Positions 49,505 to 58,990 of a stretch of DNA of 64,000 bases are shown here, piece by piece. Origin of the DNA: CAJMSU01 sp964650315 (lineage in GTDB: Bacteria > Bacillota_I > Bacilli_A > RF39 > UBA660); the NCBI GenBank assembly GCA_964650315.1, contig CAZYQE010000004.1, forward strand, positions 25,300 to 89,299, read 5' to 3'. The notes under the pieces are model-generated. The model saw only the letters and a list, made by a program, of their open reading frames with translations, did no database searches and was not told the origin of the DNA. Made by a program: the position numbers and the translations under genes. The stretch's first letter is position 1. Every line of letters starts with the position of its first letter.

Positions 49505-50488
49505 ATGGAATGGAATATAGGTAATGTTAGAATTAAGAATCAAGTTGTATTAGCGCCTATGGCTGGTGTATGTAATTCCGCTTTTAGGAGAATTTGTAAA
49601 GAAATGGGTTGTGGTCTAATATATGCAGAAATGGTTAGTGATAAAGCAATTACTTTTAATAACCAAAAAACTATTGATATGTTATATATGACAGAAGAAG
49701 AAAGACCTATAGTACAACAAATATTTGGTAGTGATAAAGAGTCTTTTGTAGATGCTGCTAAATATATAGAAAAAACTATGAAACCAGATATTATAGATAT
49801 TAATATGGGTTGTCCTGTTCCTAAAGTCGCATTAAGAGCCCAAGCTGGTGCAGCATTACTTAAGAATCCTGATAAAATATATAATATTGTTAAATCTATT
49901 GTAGATGTAGTATCTGTCCCTGTTACAGTTAAGATTAGAAGCGGTTGGAATCTGGAGAGTATAAATGCTGTTGAAGTGGCTAAAGTAGTTGAAAAAGCAG
50001 GTGCAAGTGCTATTTGTGTTCATCCTAGAACGAGATCTCAAGGATATAGAGGTAAAGCAGATAGGAATATAATAAAAGAAGTTAAAGAAAATGTATCTAT
50101 TCCTGTTATTGGTAATGGTGATATTAAAACACCTGAAGATGCTAAAAGAATGATAGATGAAACTAATTGTGATGCTGTAATGATTGGTAGAGGTGTTTTA
50201 GGTAATCCGTGGTTAATTAAAAACACTATTAATTATTTAGATGGCAAAGATTATGATAAGGAAATATCTATTGATGAAAGAATTGACATGATATTAAAGC
50301 ATTTGGATTATTTAAACAGTTTAAAAAGTGAAAAAATAGCTTGTTTAGAAATTAGAACTCATACAGGTTGGTATTTAAAAGGTATAAAGAATGCTAATGT
50401 AATTAAAAATAAAATATATGAAACTTCTAATATTCGTGATATAATTTCTATATTGAATGAATTGAAGGAGGGATATAGTGAAAAATAA
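49505..50488 (+). CDS. dusB: tRNA-dihydrouridine synthase (DusB type)
   Basis: 327 residues from ATG at 49505 (AGGGGATG upstream); two ATGs just before are possible. FMN TIM-barrel motifs: VVLAPMAGVCNSAFRRIC, the catalytic Cys in INMGCPVPKV, VTVKIRSGW, CVHPRTRSQGY and IGNGDI, with GVLGNPWL. It reduces uridines in tRNA D-loops. It overlaps the RDD gene by 11 bases, and the trio dus-RDD-lysS appears to be one operon; in Bacillus dus also precedes lysS. Confidence 0.94.
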   Translation: MEWNIGNVRIKNQVVLAPMAGVCNSAFRRICKEMGCGLIYAEMVSDKAITFNNQKTIDMLYMTEEERPIVQQIFGSDKESFVDAAKYIEKTMKPDIIDINMGCPVPKVALRAQAGAALLKNPDKIYNIVKSIVDVVSVPVTVKIRSGWNLESINAVEVAKVVEKAGASAICVHPRTRSQGYRGKADRNIIKEVKENVSIPVIGNGDIKTPEDAKRMIDETNCDAVMIGRGVLGNPWLIKNTINYLDGKDYDKEISIDERIDMILKHLDYLNSLKSEKIACLEIRTHTGWYLKGIKNANVIKNKIYETSNIRDIISILNELKEGYSEK

Positions 50489-51113
50489 TAAAGAAAATGC
50501 ACTATTTATCCAAAGATTAGTTGCCTTTTTGATTGATTCATTAATTATTATAGTGGTAGCTTCTATTATATCTGTTCCTTTTTATGATAATGAAAATATA
50601 GAAAAATTAAATAATAGTGGTAATGAATTAGCAGAAAAATATATGAATAAAAAGATAGATACTGATACTTATTTAGGTGAAATGGTTGATGTTAATTATG
50701 AAATTTATAAAAAGAGTGGTTTTATAACTATTATTACTTTATTTTTAGAAGTTTTATATTTTGCTTGTTATCAGTTTTATAAAAAAGGACAAACTTTAGG
50801 TAAGAAGATAATGAGGATTAGAGTAAAAGCTAATGATGATAGTGACTTAACTATGAATCAATTAGTATATAGAACATTAATTATAAATTCTGTTTTTATA
50901 GATATTGTATCTGTTGCGCTTATTATATTTGCTACTAAAAATATATGTGTTTATGGAATACTTACTATGAATTTTGTTCAGAGTATGATTATGTTTATTT
51001 CTGCTATAATGATTATGTTTAGTAGAAAAAGTAGAGGATTACATGATATAATATGTAATACAAAAGTTGTTAGAGATGATGTTGTGAAGGAGTTGGAAAC
51101 ATGCGAGAGTTAA
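50478..51113 (+). CDS. RDD family membrane protein
   Basis: 211 residues from GTG (AAGGAGGGATATA upstream). RDD family signature: an Arg in FIQRLVAFLIDSLIIIVV, GQTLGKKIMRIRV, and a final LHDIICNTKVV. Three to four hydrophobic helices. A hydrophilic insert of about 45 residues lies between the first and second. Some RDD proteins are cation/H+ antiporters, but the role here is unknown. It overlaps dus by 11 bases and lysS by 13 bases. Confidence 0.9.
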   Translation: MKNNKENALFIQRLVAFLIDSLIIIVVASIISVPFYDNENIEKLNNSGNELAEKYMNKKIDTDTYLGEMVDVNYEIYKKSGFITIITLFLEVLYFACYQFYKKGQTLGKKIMRIRVKANDDSDLTMNQLVYRTLIINSVFIDIVSVALIIFATKNICVYGILTMNFVQSMIMFISAIMIMFSRKSRGLHDIICNTKVVRDDVVKELETCES

Positions 51114-52576
51114 GTGAACAAGAAAGAGTTAGAAGAGAGAAATTAGAAAATATTAAGAATCCATATCCAGATAGATTTGAAACAAATTATGAGATATGTG
51201 ATGCAAGAGAGTTAGAAGATGGAGTTACTGGTGTTAGAGTAGCTGGTAGAATTGTTCTAATGAGAAAAATGGGTAAGATGAGTTTTTTAACTATTGGAGA
51301 TATTAAAGGAAGAATCCAAGTATCTGTTAAATTAGATATGGTAGGAGAAGAAACTTATAAAGATTTTAAAGCTAATTATGATTTAGGAGACTTTATAGGA
51401 GTAGAAGGAGAAATGTTTACTACTCATACTGGTGAAAAAACAGTTAGAGCTAGTTCTATAACGTTCTTAGGTAAAGCTTTAAAACCATTACCAGAGAAAT
51501 TCCATGGTGTTGAAGATGTAGAGATGATATATCGTGAAAGATATTTAGATTTAATAATGAATAATGATGCTAAAGAGAAATTTTTATTAAGAAGTAGATT
51601 TATTAGAGAAATTAGAAACTTCTTAGATGAAGCTGGATATATTGAAATAGAAACACCTATTTTAAATAATAAAGCTAGTGGAGCTACTGCTAAACCGTTT
51701 ACTACTCATCATAATGCTCTAGATATAGATTTATATTTAAGAATTGCACCAGAAACATATTTAAAAAGAGCTGTTGTAGGTGGTTTTACTAAAGTTTTTG
51801 AAATAGCTAGATGTTTTAGAAATGAAGGAATAGATGCTACTCACTTACAAGACTTTACTATGATGGAAGGTTATGCAGCTTTCTATGATTATAAAGATAA
51901 TATGAAATTTTTAAGAGAAATGTTACAAACAGTTATAGAAAAGACATTTGGTACATTAACTGTTCCTATTGGAGATAAAGAAGTAGATTTAAGTGGAGAA
52001 TGGGAAGAGATTAGTTTCAGAGATTTAATCTTAAAGTATAGTGATATAGATATAGATAAATATGATACTAAAGAAAAACTATTAAAGAAGATTGAAGAAG
52101 ATAAAATAGATATTGATAGTGAAACTCCGCTTGAAGATTTAGGTTATGGTAATTTAGTAGATCAATTATACAAGAAAGTGGCTAGACCTAATGTAGTTAA
52201 ACCTACATACTTAACTAAACATCCAATTAGTTTAAGTCCTTTAGCTAGAGCAAATGATGATAATAAAGAATTAACTGATAGATTCCAATTAATTATTAAT
52301 GGAGCTGAAATAATAAATGGTTATTCAGAATTAGTCGATCCTAAAGAACAAGAAGATCGTCTTATTGAACAAGCTAAATTAAAGGCTGATGGTGATGAGG
52401 AAGCTATGCCAATGGATTCCGATTATATAGCTGCTATGGAGTGTGGTATGCCACCTATTAGTGGATGGGGTATAGGAATTGATAGATTAATTCAATTACT
52501 TACTAATTCAGATAATATAAAAGATGTAGTAATGTTCCCGTTAATGAGACCATTAAATGAAGAAGACTCAAAATAG
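51101..52576 (+). CDS. lysS: Lysyl-tRNA synthetase, class II
   Basis: 491 residues. OB-fold anticodon-binding domain (VAGRIVLMRKMGKMSFLTIGD) in the first 140; ERYLDLIMN, motif 2 FEIARCFRNEGIDATH, and motif 3 GWGIGIDRLIQLLT. It charges tRNA-Lys. GGAGTTGGAAAC precedes the ATG, which overlaps the RDD gene by 13 bases. A terminator follows the stop. Confidence 0.98.
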   Translation: MRELSEQERVRREKLENIKNPYPDRFETNYEICDARELEDGVTGVRVAGRIVLMRKMGKMSFLTIGDIKGRIQVSVKLDMVGEETYKDFKANYDLGDFIGVEGEMFTTHTGEKTVRASSITFLGKALKPLPEKFHGVEDVEMIYRERYLDLIMNNDAKEKFLLRSRFIREIRNFLDEAGYIEIETPILNNKASGATAKPFTTHHNALDIDLYLRIAPETYLKRAVVGGFTKVFEIARCFRNEGIDATHLQDFTMMEGYAAFYDYKDNMKFLREMLQTVIEKTFGTLTVPIGDKEVDLSGEWEEISFRDLILKYSDIDIDKYDTKEKLLKKIEEDKIDIDSETPLEDLGYGNLVDQLYKKVARPNVVKPTYLTKHPISLSPLARANDDNKELTDRFQLIINGAEIINGYSELVDPKEQEDRLIEQAKLKADGDEEAMPMDSDYIAAMECGMPPISGWGIGIDRLIQLLTNSDNIKDVVMFPLMRPLNEEDSK

Positions 52577-52588
52577 GGTCTTTTTTTC
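52563..52588 (+). terminator. Terminator after lysS
   Basis: Stem AAGACTC / GGGTCTT (one G-U) around the stop codon, followed by T. Confidence 0.8.
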
Positions 52589-52611
52589 TTGAAAAAACAA
52601 GTTAAATACTT

Positions 52612-52641
52612 GTAAAAAGACCTTTTAATTAGTATAATTAT
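52612..52641 (+). promoter_or_regulatory. Promoter for the ion-transporter-like gene
   Basis: TTGTAA, 17 bases, TATAAT (about 52634-52639), 18 bases before the ATG. Confidence 0.55.
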
Positions 52642-52656
52642 AGTGGGAGGTATAAT

Positions 52657-54114
52657 ATGAAAAAACATAACATATTTAAAGTCGTTCTTATCACATTTTT
52701 AGTGGTAGCTTTATTTACTTGGATTTTACCAGTTGCTTATTTTTCAAGTGGATATGGATATGTTGAACAAGGACGCATGCAAGTTGGATTATTTGATCTA
52801 ATTAGTTATCCATTAATGACTTTTCAATATTTTGGATTAGTATTCTTATTTGTTATAGCCATCGGTGGATTATATGGTGTACTAAATAAAATTAGTGCAT
52901 ACAGAGTATTTTTAGATAAACTAGCTAATAGTTTTAAAAATAAATCTAAACTAGTTATTTCTATAATGATAGCTATACTTGCAATTTTAACATCTATAGC
53001 AGGACTACAATTAGGATTATTACTATTTGTTCCAATGCTAATATCATTAATCTTATTAATGGGATATGATAAGATTACTGCAGCATTAGCAATTGTAGGA
53101 TCTCTAGTAGTAGGTGTTGCTGGAACTACATTTGGTTATAATAATATTAATTTTATTATGTCAACACTAAATGTAAAAATAACATCTGGAATAGTTTCAA
53201 AAATCGTTATTTTAGTAGCAGGAATTGCTCTAGTAATTATGAATACATTACTATATATGAGTAAATGTGATAAAAAATCTACTAAAAAAACAGCTAAAAA
53301 GACAACTAAAAAAGCAACTAAAACAAAAGAGGTATTAGTAAAAGAAAATGATGCTTTTGTACCTGAAAAGGTTTCTGCAAGAAAGAAAACAACAATTGCT
53401 CCATTAGTAGTGATCTTATCTATAGTGTTAGTAGTAGTATTACTATCATTTATTCCATGGTCAGGAGCATTCAAAATCAAAGCATTTGAAACAGCAACTA
53501 AAGCAGTAACAAAATTCAAATTATTTGGATTCCCTATATTTGGAAAACTATTAGGAACTGTTAATGCATTTGGTGTGTGGACAGTAAGTGAACTTACAAT
53601 TATTACTATACTTGCAACATTATTATTAAGTTTTATTTATAAAGTTAAATTTGATGATATGGTTGATGGATTTGTTGCTGGTGTTAAAAGAGCATTACCA
53701 ACAGCAATCATTGTTGTATTAATTTATGCATGTTTAGTAGTAGCAGCTGAACGTCCATATCAAATGGTTATATACAAAGTGTTACTTGATTTATCAAAAG
53801 GATTTAATGTAGTTACAGGAGGTTTAGTAGCTATCTTAGCTAGCTTCTTCAACGTTGATCCATCATATACATTCCAAAGTGTATTACCATATGTAGCAAG
53901 TGTTTCTAATAAAGGAGATTTCTCACTAATTGGAGTTGTATTCCAATCAATGTATGGTTTAACAATGTTATTCGCACCAACTAGTATTGTGTTAATGGCA
54001 GTTTTATCATATTTAGAAATACCATATACTAAATGGTTAAAAACAATTTGGAAATTATTATTAGAACTTTTACTGTTATTATTTGTTATATTCATAATAA
54101 TATTATTAGTTTAA
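52657..54114 (+). CDS. YfcC/DcuC-like transporter of the ion transporter superfamily
   Basis: 485 residues, about 11 hydrophobic segments. Overall composition and helices resemble the YfcC/C4-dicarboxylate anaerobic carrier group. A large cytoplasmic loop (about 205-250) is lysine/threonine-rich (KKSTKKTAKKTTKKATKTKE). Conserved-looking AAERPYQMV and the re-entrant FAPTSIVLMAVLSY lie in the C-terminal half. The substrate cannot be told from sequence; lying next to lysS raises an amino-acid (lysine) option, but it has its own promoter and terminator. Confidence 0.72.
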   Translation: MKKHNIFKVVLITFLVVALFTWILPVAYFSSGYGYVEQGRMQVGLFDLISYPLMTFQYFGLVFLFVIAIGGLYGVLNKISAYRVFLDKLANSFKNKSKLVISIMIAILAILTSIAGLQLGLLLFVPMLISLILLMGYDKITAALAIVGSLVVGVAGTTFGYNNINFIMSTLNVKITSGIVSKIVILVAGIALVIMNTLLYMSKCDKKSTKKTAKKTTKKATKTKEVLVKENDAFVPEKVSARKKTTIAPLVVILSIVLVVVLLSFIPWSGAFKIKAFETATKAVTKFKLFGFPIFGKLLGTVNAFGVWTVSELTIITILATLLLSFIYKVKFDDMVDGFVAGVKRALPTAIIVVLIYACLVVAAERPYQMVIYKVLLDLSKGFNVVTGGLVAILASFFNVDPSYTFQSVLPYVASVSNKGDFSLIGVVFQSMYGLTMLFAPTSIVLMAVLSYLEIPYTKWLKTIWKLLLELLLLLFVIFIIILLV

Positions 54115-54118
54115 AAAT

Positions 54119-54141
54119 TAGAAGCTTCGGCTTCTTTTTTT
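54119..54141 (+). terminator. Terminator after the transporter gene
   Basis: Stem AGAAGC / GCTTCT with a TTCG tetraloop, then seven T. Confidence 0.9.
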
Positions 54142-54226
54142 ATGCATTTTTTGTCAGTTTTTTTAGAACGTATTTTATTGATAATTAATAATAAAAACTT
54201 TTAAAATTATTATAGGAGATGATTAT

Positions 54227-56428
54227 ATGTTTTCAAAATTTGATGAGGATGCACAAAAAGTATTAATAATGTCTAGAAAAGAGATGTTGGAGTTAAAACA
54301 TCCATATGTTGGTAGTGAACATTTGCTTTTGGCTATTTTAAATAGTAATACTAAAGTAACAAAGTTTTTAAATAATTATGGTGTTACGTATAATAAATTT
54401 AAATCTGAGATAATAAATATAATAGGTCGTGGTAATTCAGAAAACACTTGGTTTTTATATACTCCTTTATTAAAGAAAATTATAGAAAATGCAATACTTG
54501 ATAGTAAAGAAGAAAATACAGAAATTACAGTTTCTAAATTATTAGAGTCTTTATTGGAAGAAGGAGAAGGTGTGGCTAATAGAATTTTGATTGGTATGAA
54601 TATAGATGTTGATCTATTGTATGAGAAAGTTGTTAATAAGTTTTCTAATAAGAGTAATGCGCATAAAAGTAAATTGATAATAGAAGAATACGGTGTTGAT
54701 TTAAATAAAAAAACTGTTAACGAAGATTTTGATCCAGTTATTGGTAGGGAAGAAAAATTAAATCAAGTGATTGAAATTTTGCTTAGGAGAAGAAAAAACA
54801 ATCCATTATTGATTGGAGAAGCTGGTGTTGGGAAAACTGCCATTGTAGAAGAATTGGCACGAAGGATAGATAAAGGTTTAGTTCCTAACAAACTAAAAAA
54901 CACTAGAATAATAAGCTTATCAATGCCTTCTGTAGTTTCTGGTACAAAATATAGAGGTGAATTTGAAGAAAGAGTAAGCAAAATGATTAGAGAAATTGAG
55001 AATAGTAGAAATATCATTATATTTATAGATGAAATTCATACTATAGTAGGAGCTGGAGGTGCTGAAGGGGCCATCGATGCTTCTAATATATTAAAACCTT
55101 ATTTAGCTAGGGGACAAATTAGGATTATTGGTGCTACTACAAAACAAGAATATACTAAACATATAGAAAAAGATAAAGCGCTAGATAGGCGTTTTCAAAA
55201 AATATATATTGAAGAAACAACAGATTCAGAGACAAAAATAATATTAAATAGACTAAAACCAATATATGAAAATTATCACGGAATTATAATAGATGATAGT
55301 CTTATAGATTCTATTATTAGTTTATCTAATAAGTATATTAATTTTGGAAAACAGCCAGATAAATCTATTGATATATTGGATGAAGTTTGCACTAAAACTT
55401 TAATGACTGATAACCAACAGGATAAAGAAATTAGAAAAACTATTAATGAATTAGGGCAAATTAATAGCAGAAAAAATATGGCTATAATAGATCATAATTT
55501 TAAGATGGCATCTAATTTAAAAAAGAGAGAAAGTTTTTTAGAAAACAAATTGAAGGAAATAAATAAAAATAAAATAGAATTAAAAAAAGAAGCTACTATC
55601 AACAGTGTTTATAATGTTATAGAAAATAAAACTAAAATACCAATTAATAAAATAATGAATTCAAATATAAATATAATAAAAAAGGAATTAAAAAAAGAAG
55701 TAGTAGGACAAGATGAAGCTATAGATAATATTATTTCATTGACTATGAATAATAATTTTAATAAGAAAACTTTATCAATGCTTTTTGTTGGGAAAAGTGG
55801 TGTAGGGAAAACATTTTTGGCACAAGAGTATGCTAGAAAAATATATCCTAAAGATGCTTTTGTAAGAATTGATATGAGCGAGTATAGTGATAGAGCTTCA
55901 GTTGCTAGAATTGTTGGATCAAATCCTGGATATGTTGGATATGAAGATAAAGATAGCGTTATTTATAAAATTAAAGATAATCCTTATTCAGTAATTTTAT
56001 TAGATGAAATAGAAAAAGCTCATCCTAGTGTAATTAAATTGTTTCTTCAAGTGTTTGATGAAGGTTATATGACTAGTTCTTCTGGAGAAAAGATAGATTT
56101 TTCAAAAAGTATAGTTTTTATGACTTCTAATTTAGGATGCGACAAAAATAGATTTGGTTTTATAGATAATAAATATAATATTGTTTTGGATCAGGTAAAA
56201 AACTTTTTAGGAATAGAATTAGTTAATAGAATAGATAAAATTATATTGTTTAATAATCTTAGTAAAAAAGATATAAATAAAATTATTAATAAAAAAATAA
56301 AATCTATAAATAATATAGATTGTGATAAATATATTAAATTAGTTAAAAAGAAGTTTAATTATAAAGAAATGAATATAAGGGATATAGACAGAATAATTAA
56401 AGAAGTACTTTTAGATACTGTATGCTAG
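54227..56428 (+). CDS. clpC: Clp protease ATPase subunit ClpC
   Basis: 733 residues. N-domain repeats (about 1-150) begin FSKFDEDAQKVLIMSRKEML. D1 has Walker A GEAGVGKTA (198-206) and VIGREEK; a middle domain with a coiled coil near 400-440 is followed by D2 with Walker A GKSGVGKTF (about 521-529), Walker B ILLDEIEKAH and a tripeptide loop FGF where ClpC normally has VGF. It unfolds substrates for ClpP. Shorter than Bacillus ClpC (810). The ctsR, mcsA and mcsB genes that usually precede it are absent, and no CtsR operator is visible in the upstream gap. Confidence 0.92.
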   Translation: MFSKFDEDAQKVLIMSRKEMLELKHPYVGSEHLLLAILNSNTKVTKFLNNYGVTYNKFKSEIINIIGRGNSENTWFLYTPLLKKIIENAILDSKEENTEITVSKLLESLLEEGEGVANRILIGMNIDVDLLYEKVVNKFSNKSNAHKSKLIIEEYGVDLNKKTVNEDFDPVIGREEKLNQVIEILLRRRKNNPLLIGEAGVGKTAIVEELARRIDKGLVPNKLKNTRIISLSMPSVVSGTKYRGEFEERVSKMIREIENSRNIIIFIDEIHTIVGAGGAEGAIDASNILKPYLARGQIRIIGATTKQEYTKHIEKDKALDRRFQKIYIEETTDSETKIILNRLKPIYENYHGIIIDDSLIDSIISLSNKYINFGKQPDKSIDILDEVCTKTLMTDNQQDKEIRKTINELGQINSRKNMAIIDHNFKMASNLKKRESFLENKLKEINKNKIELKKEATINSVYNVIENKTKIPINKIMNSNINIIKKELKKEVVGQDEAIDNIISLTMNNNFNKKTLSMLFVGKSGVGKTFLAQEYARKIYPKDAFVRIDMSEYSDRASVARIVGSNPGYVGYEDKDSVIYKIKDNPYSVILLDEIEKAHPSVIKLFLQVFDEGYMTSSSGEKIDFSKSIVFMTSNLGCDKNRFGFIDNKYNIVLDQVKNFLGIELVNRIDKIILFNNLSKKDINKIINKKIKSINNIDCDKYIKLVKKKFNYKEMNIRDIDRIIKEVLLDTVC

Positions 56429-56445
56429 TTTATTTGATTTTAATA

Positions 56446-56454
56446 TGCTATAAT
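56446..56454 (+). promoter_or_regulatory. Extended -10 promoter for cysS
   Basis: TGCTATAAT (TATAAT 56449-56454); weak -35 upstream; 21 bases before the cysS ATG. Confidence 0.5.
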
Positions 56455-56474
56455 GAGTCTAGGTAGGTGATAAT

Positions 56475-57869
56475 ATGTATTTATATAATACTTTAACTAG
56501 AAAAGTAGAAAAATTTATTCCTAATGAAGAAGGTAAAGTAAAGATGTATACATGTGGACCTACTGTATATGGGTATGCCCATATAGGAAATATAAGAAGC
56601 TATATAGGACATGATATCTTAGAAAAAACATTAAAATATTTAGGATATGATGTTACTAGAGCTATGAATATTACGGATGTAGGGCATTTAACTAGCGATA
56701 GCGATTCTGGTGAAGATAAAATGGAAGTAGCTAGAAAAAGAGAAAAGAAAAGTTCTATGGAGATTGCTAAATTTTATACAGAGGCATTCTTTAAAGATTT
56801 TGAACTAGTTAATTGTACTAAACCTAGTATCATATCTCCAGCTACTGAGAATATAGATATGTATATAAAAATTATAGAAAAGTTAATTAAAGAAGAATAT
56901 GCATATGTATCTGGAGGAAATGTTTATTTTGATATCAGTAAACTAGATAATTATTATTCATTAACTAATAATCAAGAAGATGAAATGGTTGTTGGAGTTC
57001 GTGAAGGAGTAGAAGAAGATAGTAATAAACGTAATCAAGCAGATTTTGCGTTATGGTTTACTACTAGTAAGTTTGAAAATCATGAATTACAATGGGATTC
57101 TCCATGGGGTATAGGATATCCAGGTTGGCATATAGAATGTACTGGTATTTCAATAAAATACTTAGGAGAATATTTAGATATACATGGTGGTGGAGTGGAT
57201 AATATATTCCCACATCATACTAATGAGATTGCTCAAAGTGAAGCTTATTTAGGACATAAATGGTGTAATTATTGGTTCCATAATGAATATTTAATAGATG
57301 AGACTGGTAAAATGTCTAAATCTAAAGGAGATACTTTATCTGTAAGTGTATTAAAAGAAAAAGGGTATGATCCTCTAGCTTATAGATTTATGTGTTTAAA
57401 CTCTCATTATAGAAAACAATTATTATTTAATTATGATGTTTTAAAACAAGCACAATCTACTTTAAATAAATTGCGTAAGAGAATTTCTAATATAGATGGG
57501 GAAGGTGTATTAGAAGAAGACAAGTTTAATTATTATAAAGATAAGTTTACTAAAGAAATTAGTAATGATTTAAATACTGCGAATGCTTTAACTGTTTTAT
57601 ATGATTTATTAAAAGATGATGATATTAATGGTTATACTAAGATAGAATTAGTTAATGACTTTGATAAAGTATTTGATATAGAATTAGTTAAAGATGAAGA
57701 AAATATTGATAGTGAGTTAGAATCTTATATAGAAGACGCTATTGAAAGAAGAAACAAAGCTAAGAAAGCTAAAGATTACGATGAAGCAGATTCTATTAGA
57801 GAAGAATTGCTAAGTAAAGGTATTAAACTTATAGATACAAGAGAAGGAACTAGTTACGAAATTATATAG
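56475..57869 (+). CDS. cysS: Cysteinyl-tRNA synthetase
   Basis: 464 residues, standard. MYTCGPTVYGYAHIGN has the zinc Cys and HIGN motif; GWHIECTGI supplies further zinc ligands, and HGGGVDNIFPHH and KMSKSKG complete the class I signature. It charges tRNA-Cys. It precedes mrnC (mini-III) and the rlmB-like gene as in Bacillus (cysS-mrnC-trmH-yacP-sigH); a terminator follows the stop. Confidence 0.98.
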   Translation: MYLYNTLTRKVEKFIPNEEGKVKMYTCGPTVYGYAHIGNIRSYIGHDILEKTLKYLGYDVTRAMNITDVGHLTSDSDSGEDKMEVARKREKKSSMEIAKFYTEAFFKDFELVNCTKPSIISPATENIDMYIKIIEKLIKEEYAYVSGGNVYFDISKLDNYYSLTNNQEDEMVVGVREGVEEDSNKRNQADFALWFTTSKFENHELQWDSPWGIGYPGWHIECTGISIKYLGEYLDIHGGGVDNIFPHHTNEIAQSEAYLGHKWCNYWFHNEYLIDETGKMSKSKGDTLSVSVLKEKGYDPLAYRFMCLNSHYRKQLLFNYDVLKQAQSTLNKLRKRISNIDGEGVLEEDKFNYYKDKFTKEISNDLNTANALTVLYDLLKDDDINGYTKIELVNDFDKVFDIELVKDEENIDSELESYIEDAIERRNKAKKAKDYDEADSIREELLSKGIKLIDTREGTSYEII

Positions 57870-57883
57870 TAACTAGTCTTTTT
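57849..57883 (+). terminator. Terminator after cysS
   Basis: Stem ACTAGTTAC / GTAACTAGT with an 11-base loop, overlapping the stop codon, then CTTTTT. Confidence 0.75.
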
Positions 57884-57893
57884 ATGTTATAAT
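57884..57893 (+). promoter_or_regulatory. Extended -10 promoter for mrnC-rlmB-sigH
   Basis: TGTTATAAT (about 57885-57893) directly after the terminator, about 16 bases before the mrnC ATG. The very short gap makes the spacing tight. Confidence 0.4.
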
Positions 57894-57908
57894 TAACTTG
57901 GTGATTAC

Positions 57909-58283
57909 ATGAAAACGTGTGAAATTAATGTATTAGTACTTGCTTATTTAGGTGATACTATATATGAAAATTATGTTAGAAGATATTTAATAGATAAAGG
58001 TATTGCTAATGTTAATGACTTACAAAGTGAATCTATTAAGTATGTTAGCGCTAAAAATCAATCTAATTATATAAAAGAAATGATAGATAAAAAATTCTTT
58101 AGTGAAGAAGAATTAGATATTATAAAAAGAGCTCGTAATTATAAAACAACTTCTCATCCTAAGAACTGTGATATAGTTACTTATAAATATGCAACAGGAT
58201 TAGAAGCTTTAATTGGTTATTTAGAGTTAGAGGATAATAAAGAAAGGATTAATTCTATTATGAATTATATATTAGGTGATTAA
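57909..58283 (+). CDS. mrnC: Mini-ribonuclease III
   Basis: 124 residues. VLAYLGDTIYENYVRRYL (about 10-27) and RARNYKTTSHPKNCDIVTYKYATGLEALIGYLEL carry the RNase III catalytic acidic residues without a double-stranded RNA-binding domain. It matures 23S rRNA in Bacillus. A GTG-ATT start region gives weak SD GGTGAT. Followed at 1 base by the methyltransferase gene. Confidence 0.95.
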   Translation: MKTCEINVLVLAYLGDTIYENYVRRYLIDKGIANVNDLQSESIKYVSAKNQSNYIKEMIDKKFFSEEELDIIKRARNYKTTSHPKNCDIVTYKYATGLEALIGYLELEDNKERINSIMNYILGD

Positions 58284-58284
58284 T

Positions 58285-58983
58285 ATGTTGGTATTTGGAA
58301 GAAATGTTGCGAAAGAAGTGTTAAAGAATCCTAAAAGTATTAAAAGTATTATATTACAAGATAATTTTGATGATAAAAAGATAATTTCACTTATAGAAAA
58401 AAATAATTTGAACTATAAATACTTACCAAAACGTGAAATTGATCATTTGATAGATGGTGTTCATCAAGGTATAATCCTAGATGTTAAGGACTACAAGTAC
58501 TATGATTTAAATGATGTAGTTAATAGTGATGATTCATTTATAGTAATAGTAGATCATATTGAAGATCCACACAATTTGGGAGCTATTATTAGAACTTGTG
58601 AAGCTGCAGGAGTAGATAGTATTATTATTCCTAAAGATAGACAAGTTGGTATTACTGGTACTGTTATGAAAACAAGTGTTGGTACTGTTAATGATATGAA
58701 AATAGTTCAGGTTACTAATTTAGCTAATACTATTGATAAGTTAAAGAAAGAAAATTTCTGGATTGTTGGTACTGCTTTAGAGGATAGTACTGATTATAGA
58801 GGAATAGATTATTCTGGTAAGATTGGATTAGTTGTTGGTAATGAAGGATCTGGAATGTCTAGATTAGTTAAAGAAAAATGTGATTTTATTGCTAAGATAC
58901 CTATGTATGGTAAAACTAATAGTTTAAATGCATCGGTTGCTTTAGGAATAATGGTATATGAAGTAGTCCGTAATAGAAAGTAG
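58285..58983 (+). CDS. rlmB: 23S rRNA 2'-O-methyltransferase (TrmH/RlmB family)
   Basis: 232 residues from ATG at 58285 (AGGTGATTAAT upstream); the GTG three codons earlier is less likely. SPOUT motifs: FIVIVDHIEDPHNLGAIIRTCEAAG, VGNEGSGM and IPMYGKTNSLNASVALGIMVYE, with an N-terminal L30e-like substrate domain. It methylates a guanosine, G2251 in RlmB (YacO in Bacillus). The specific target is inferred from family and synteny. yacP, usually next, is absent. Confidence 0.9.
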   Translation: MLVFGRNVAKEVLKNPKSIKSIILQDNFDDKKIISLIEKNNLNYKYLPKREIDHLIDGVHQGIILDVKDYKYYDLNDVVNSDDSFIVIVDHIEDPHNLGAIIRTCEAAGVDSIIIPKDRQVGITGTVMKTSVGTVNDMKIVQVTNLANTIDKLKKENFWIVGTALEDSTDYRGIDYSGKIGLVVGNEGSGMSRLVKEKCDFIAKIPMYGKTNSLNASVALGIMVYEVVRNRK

Positions 58984-58990
58984 AGGGACT

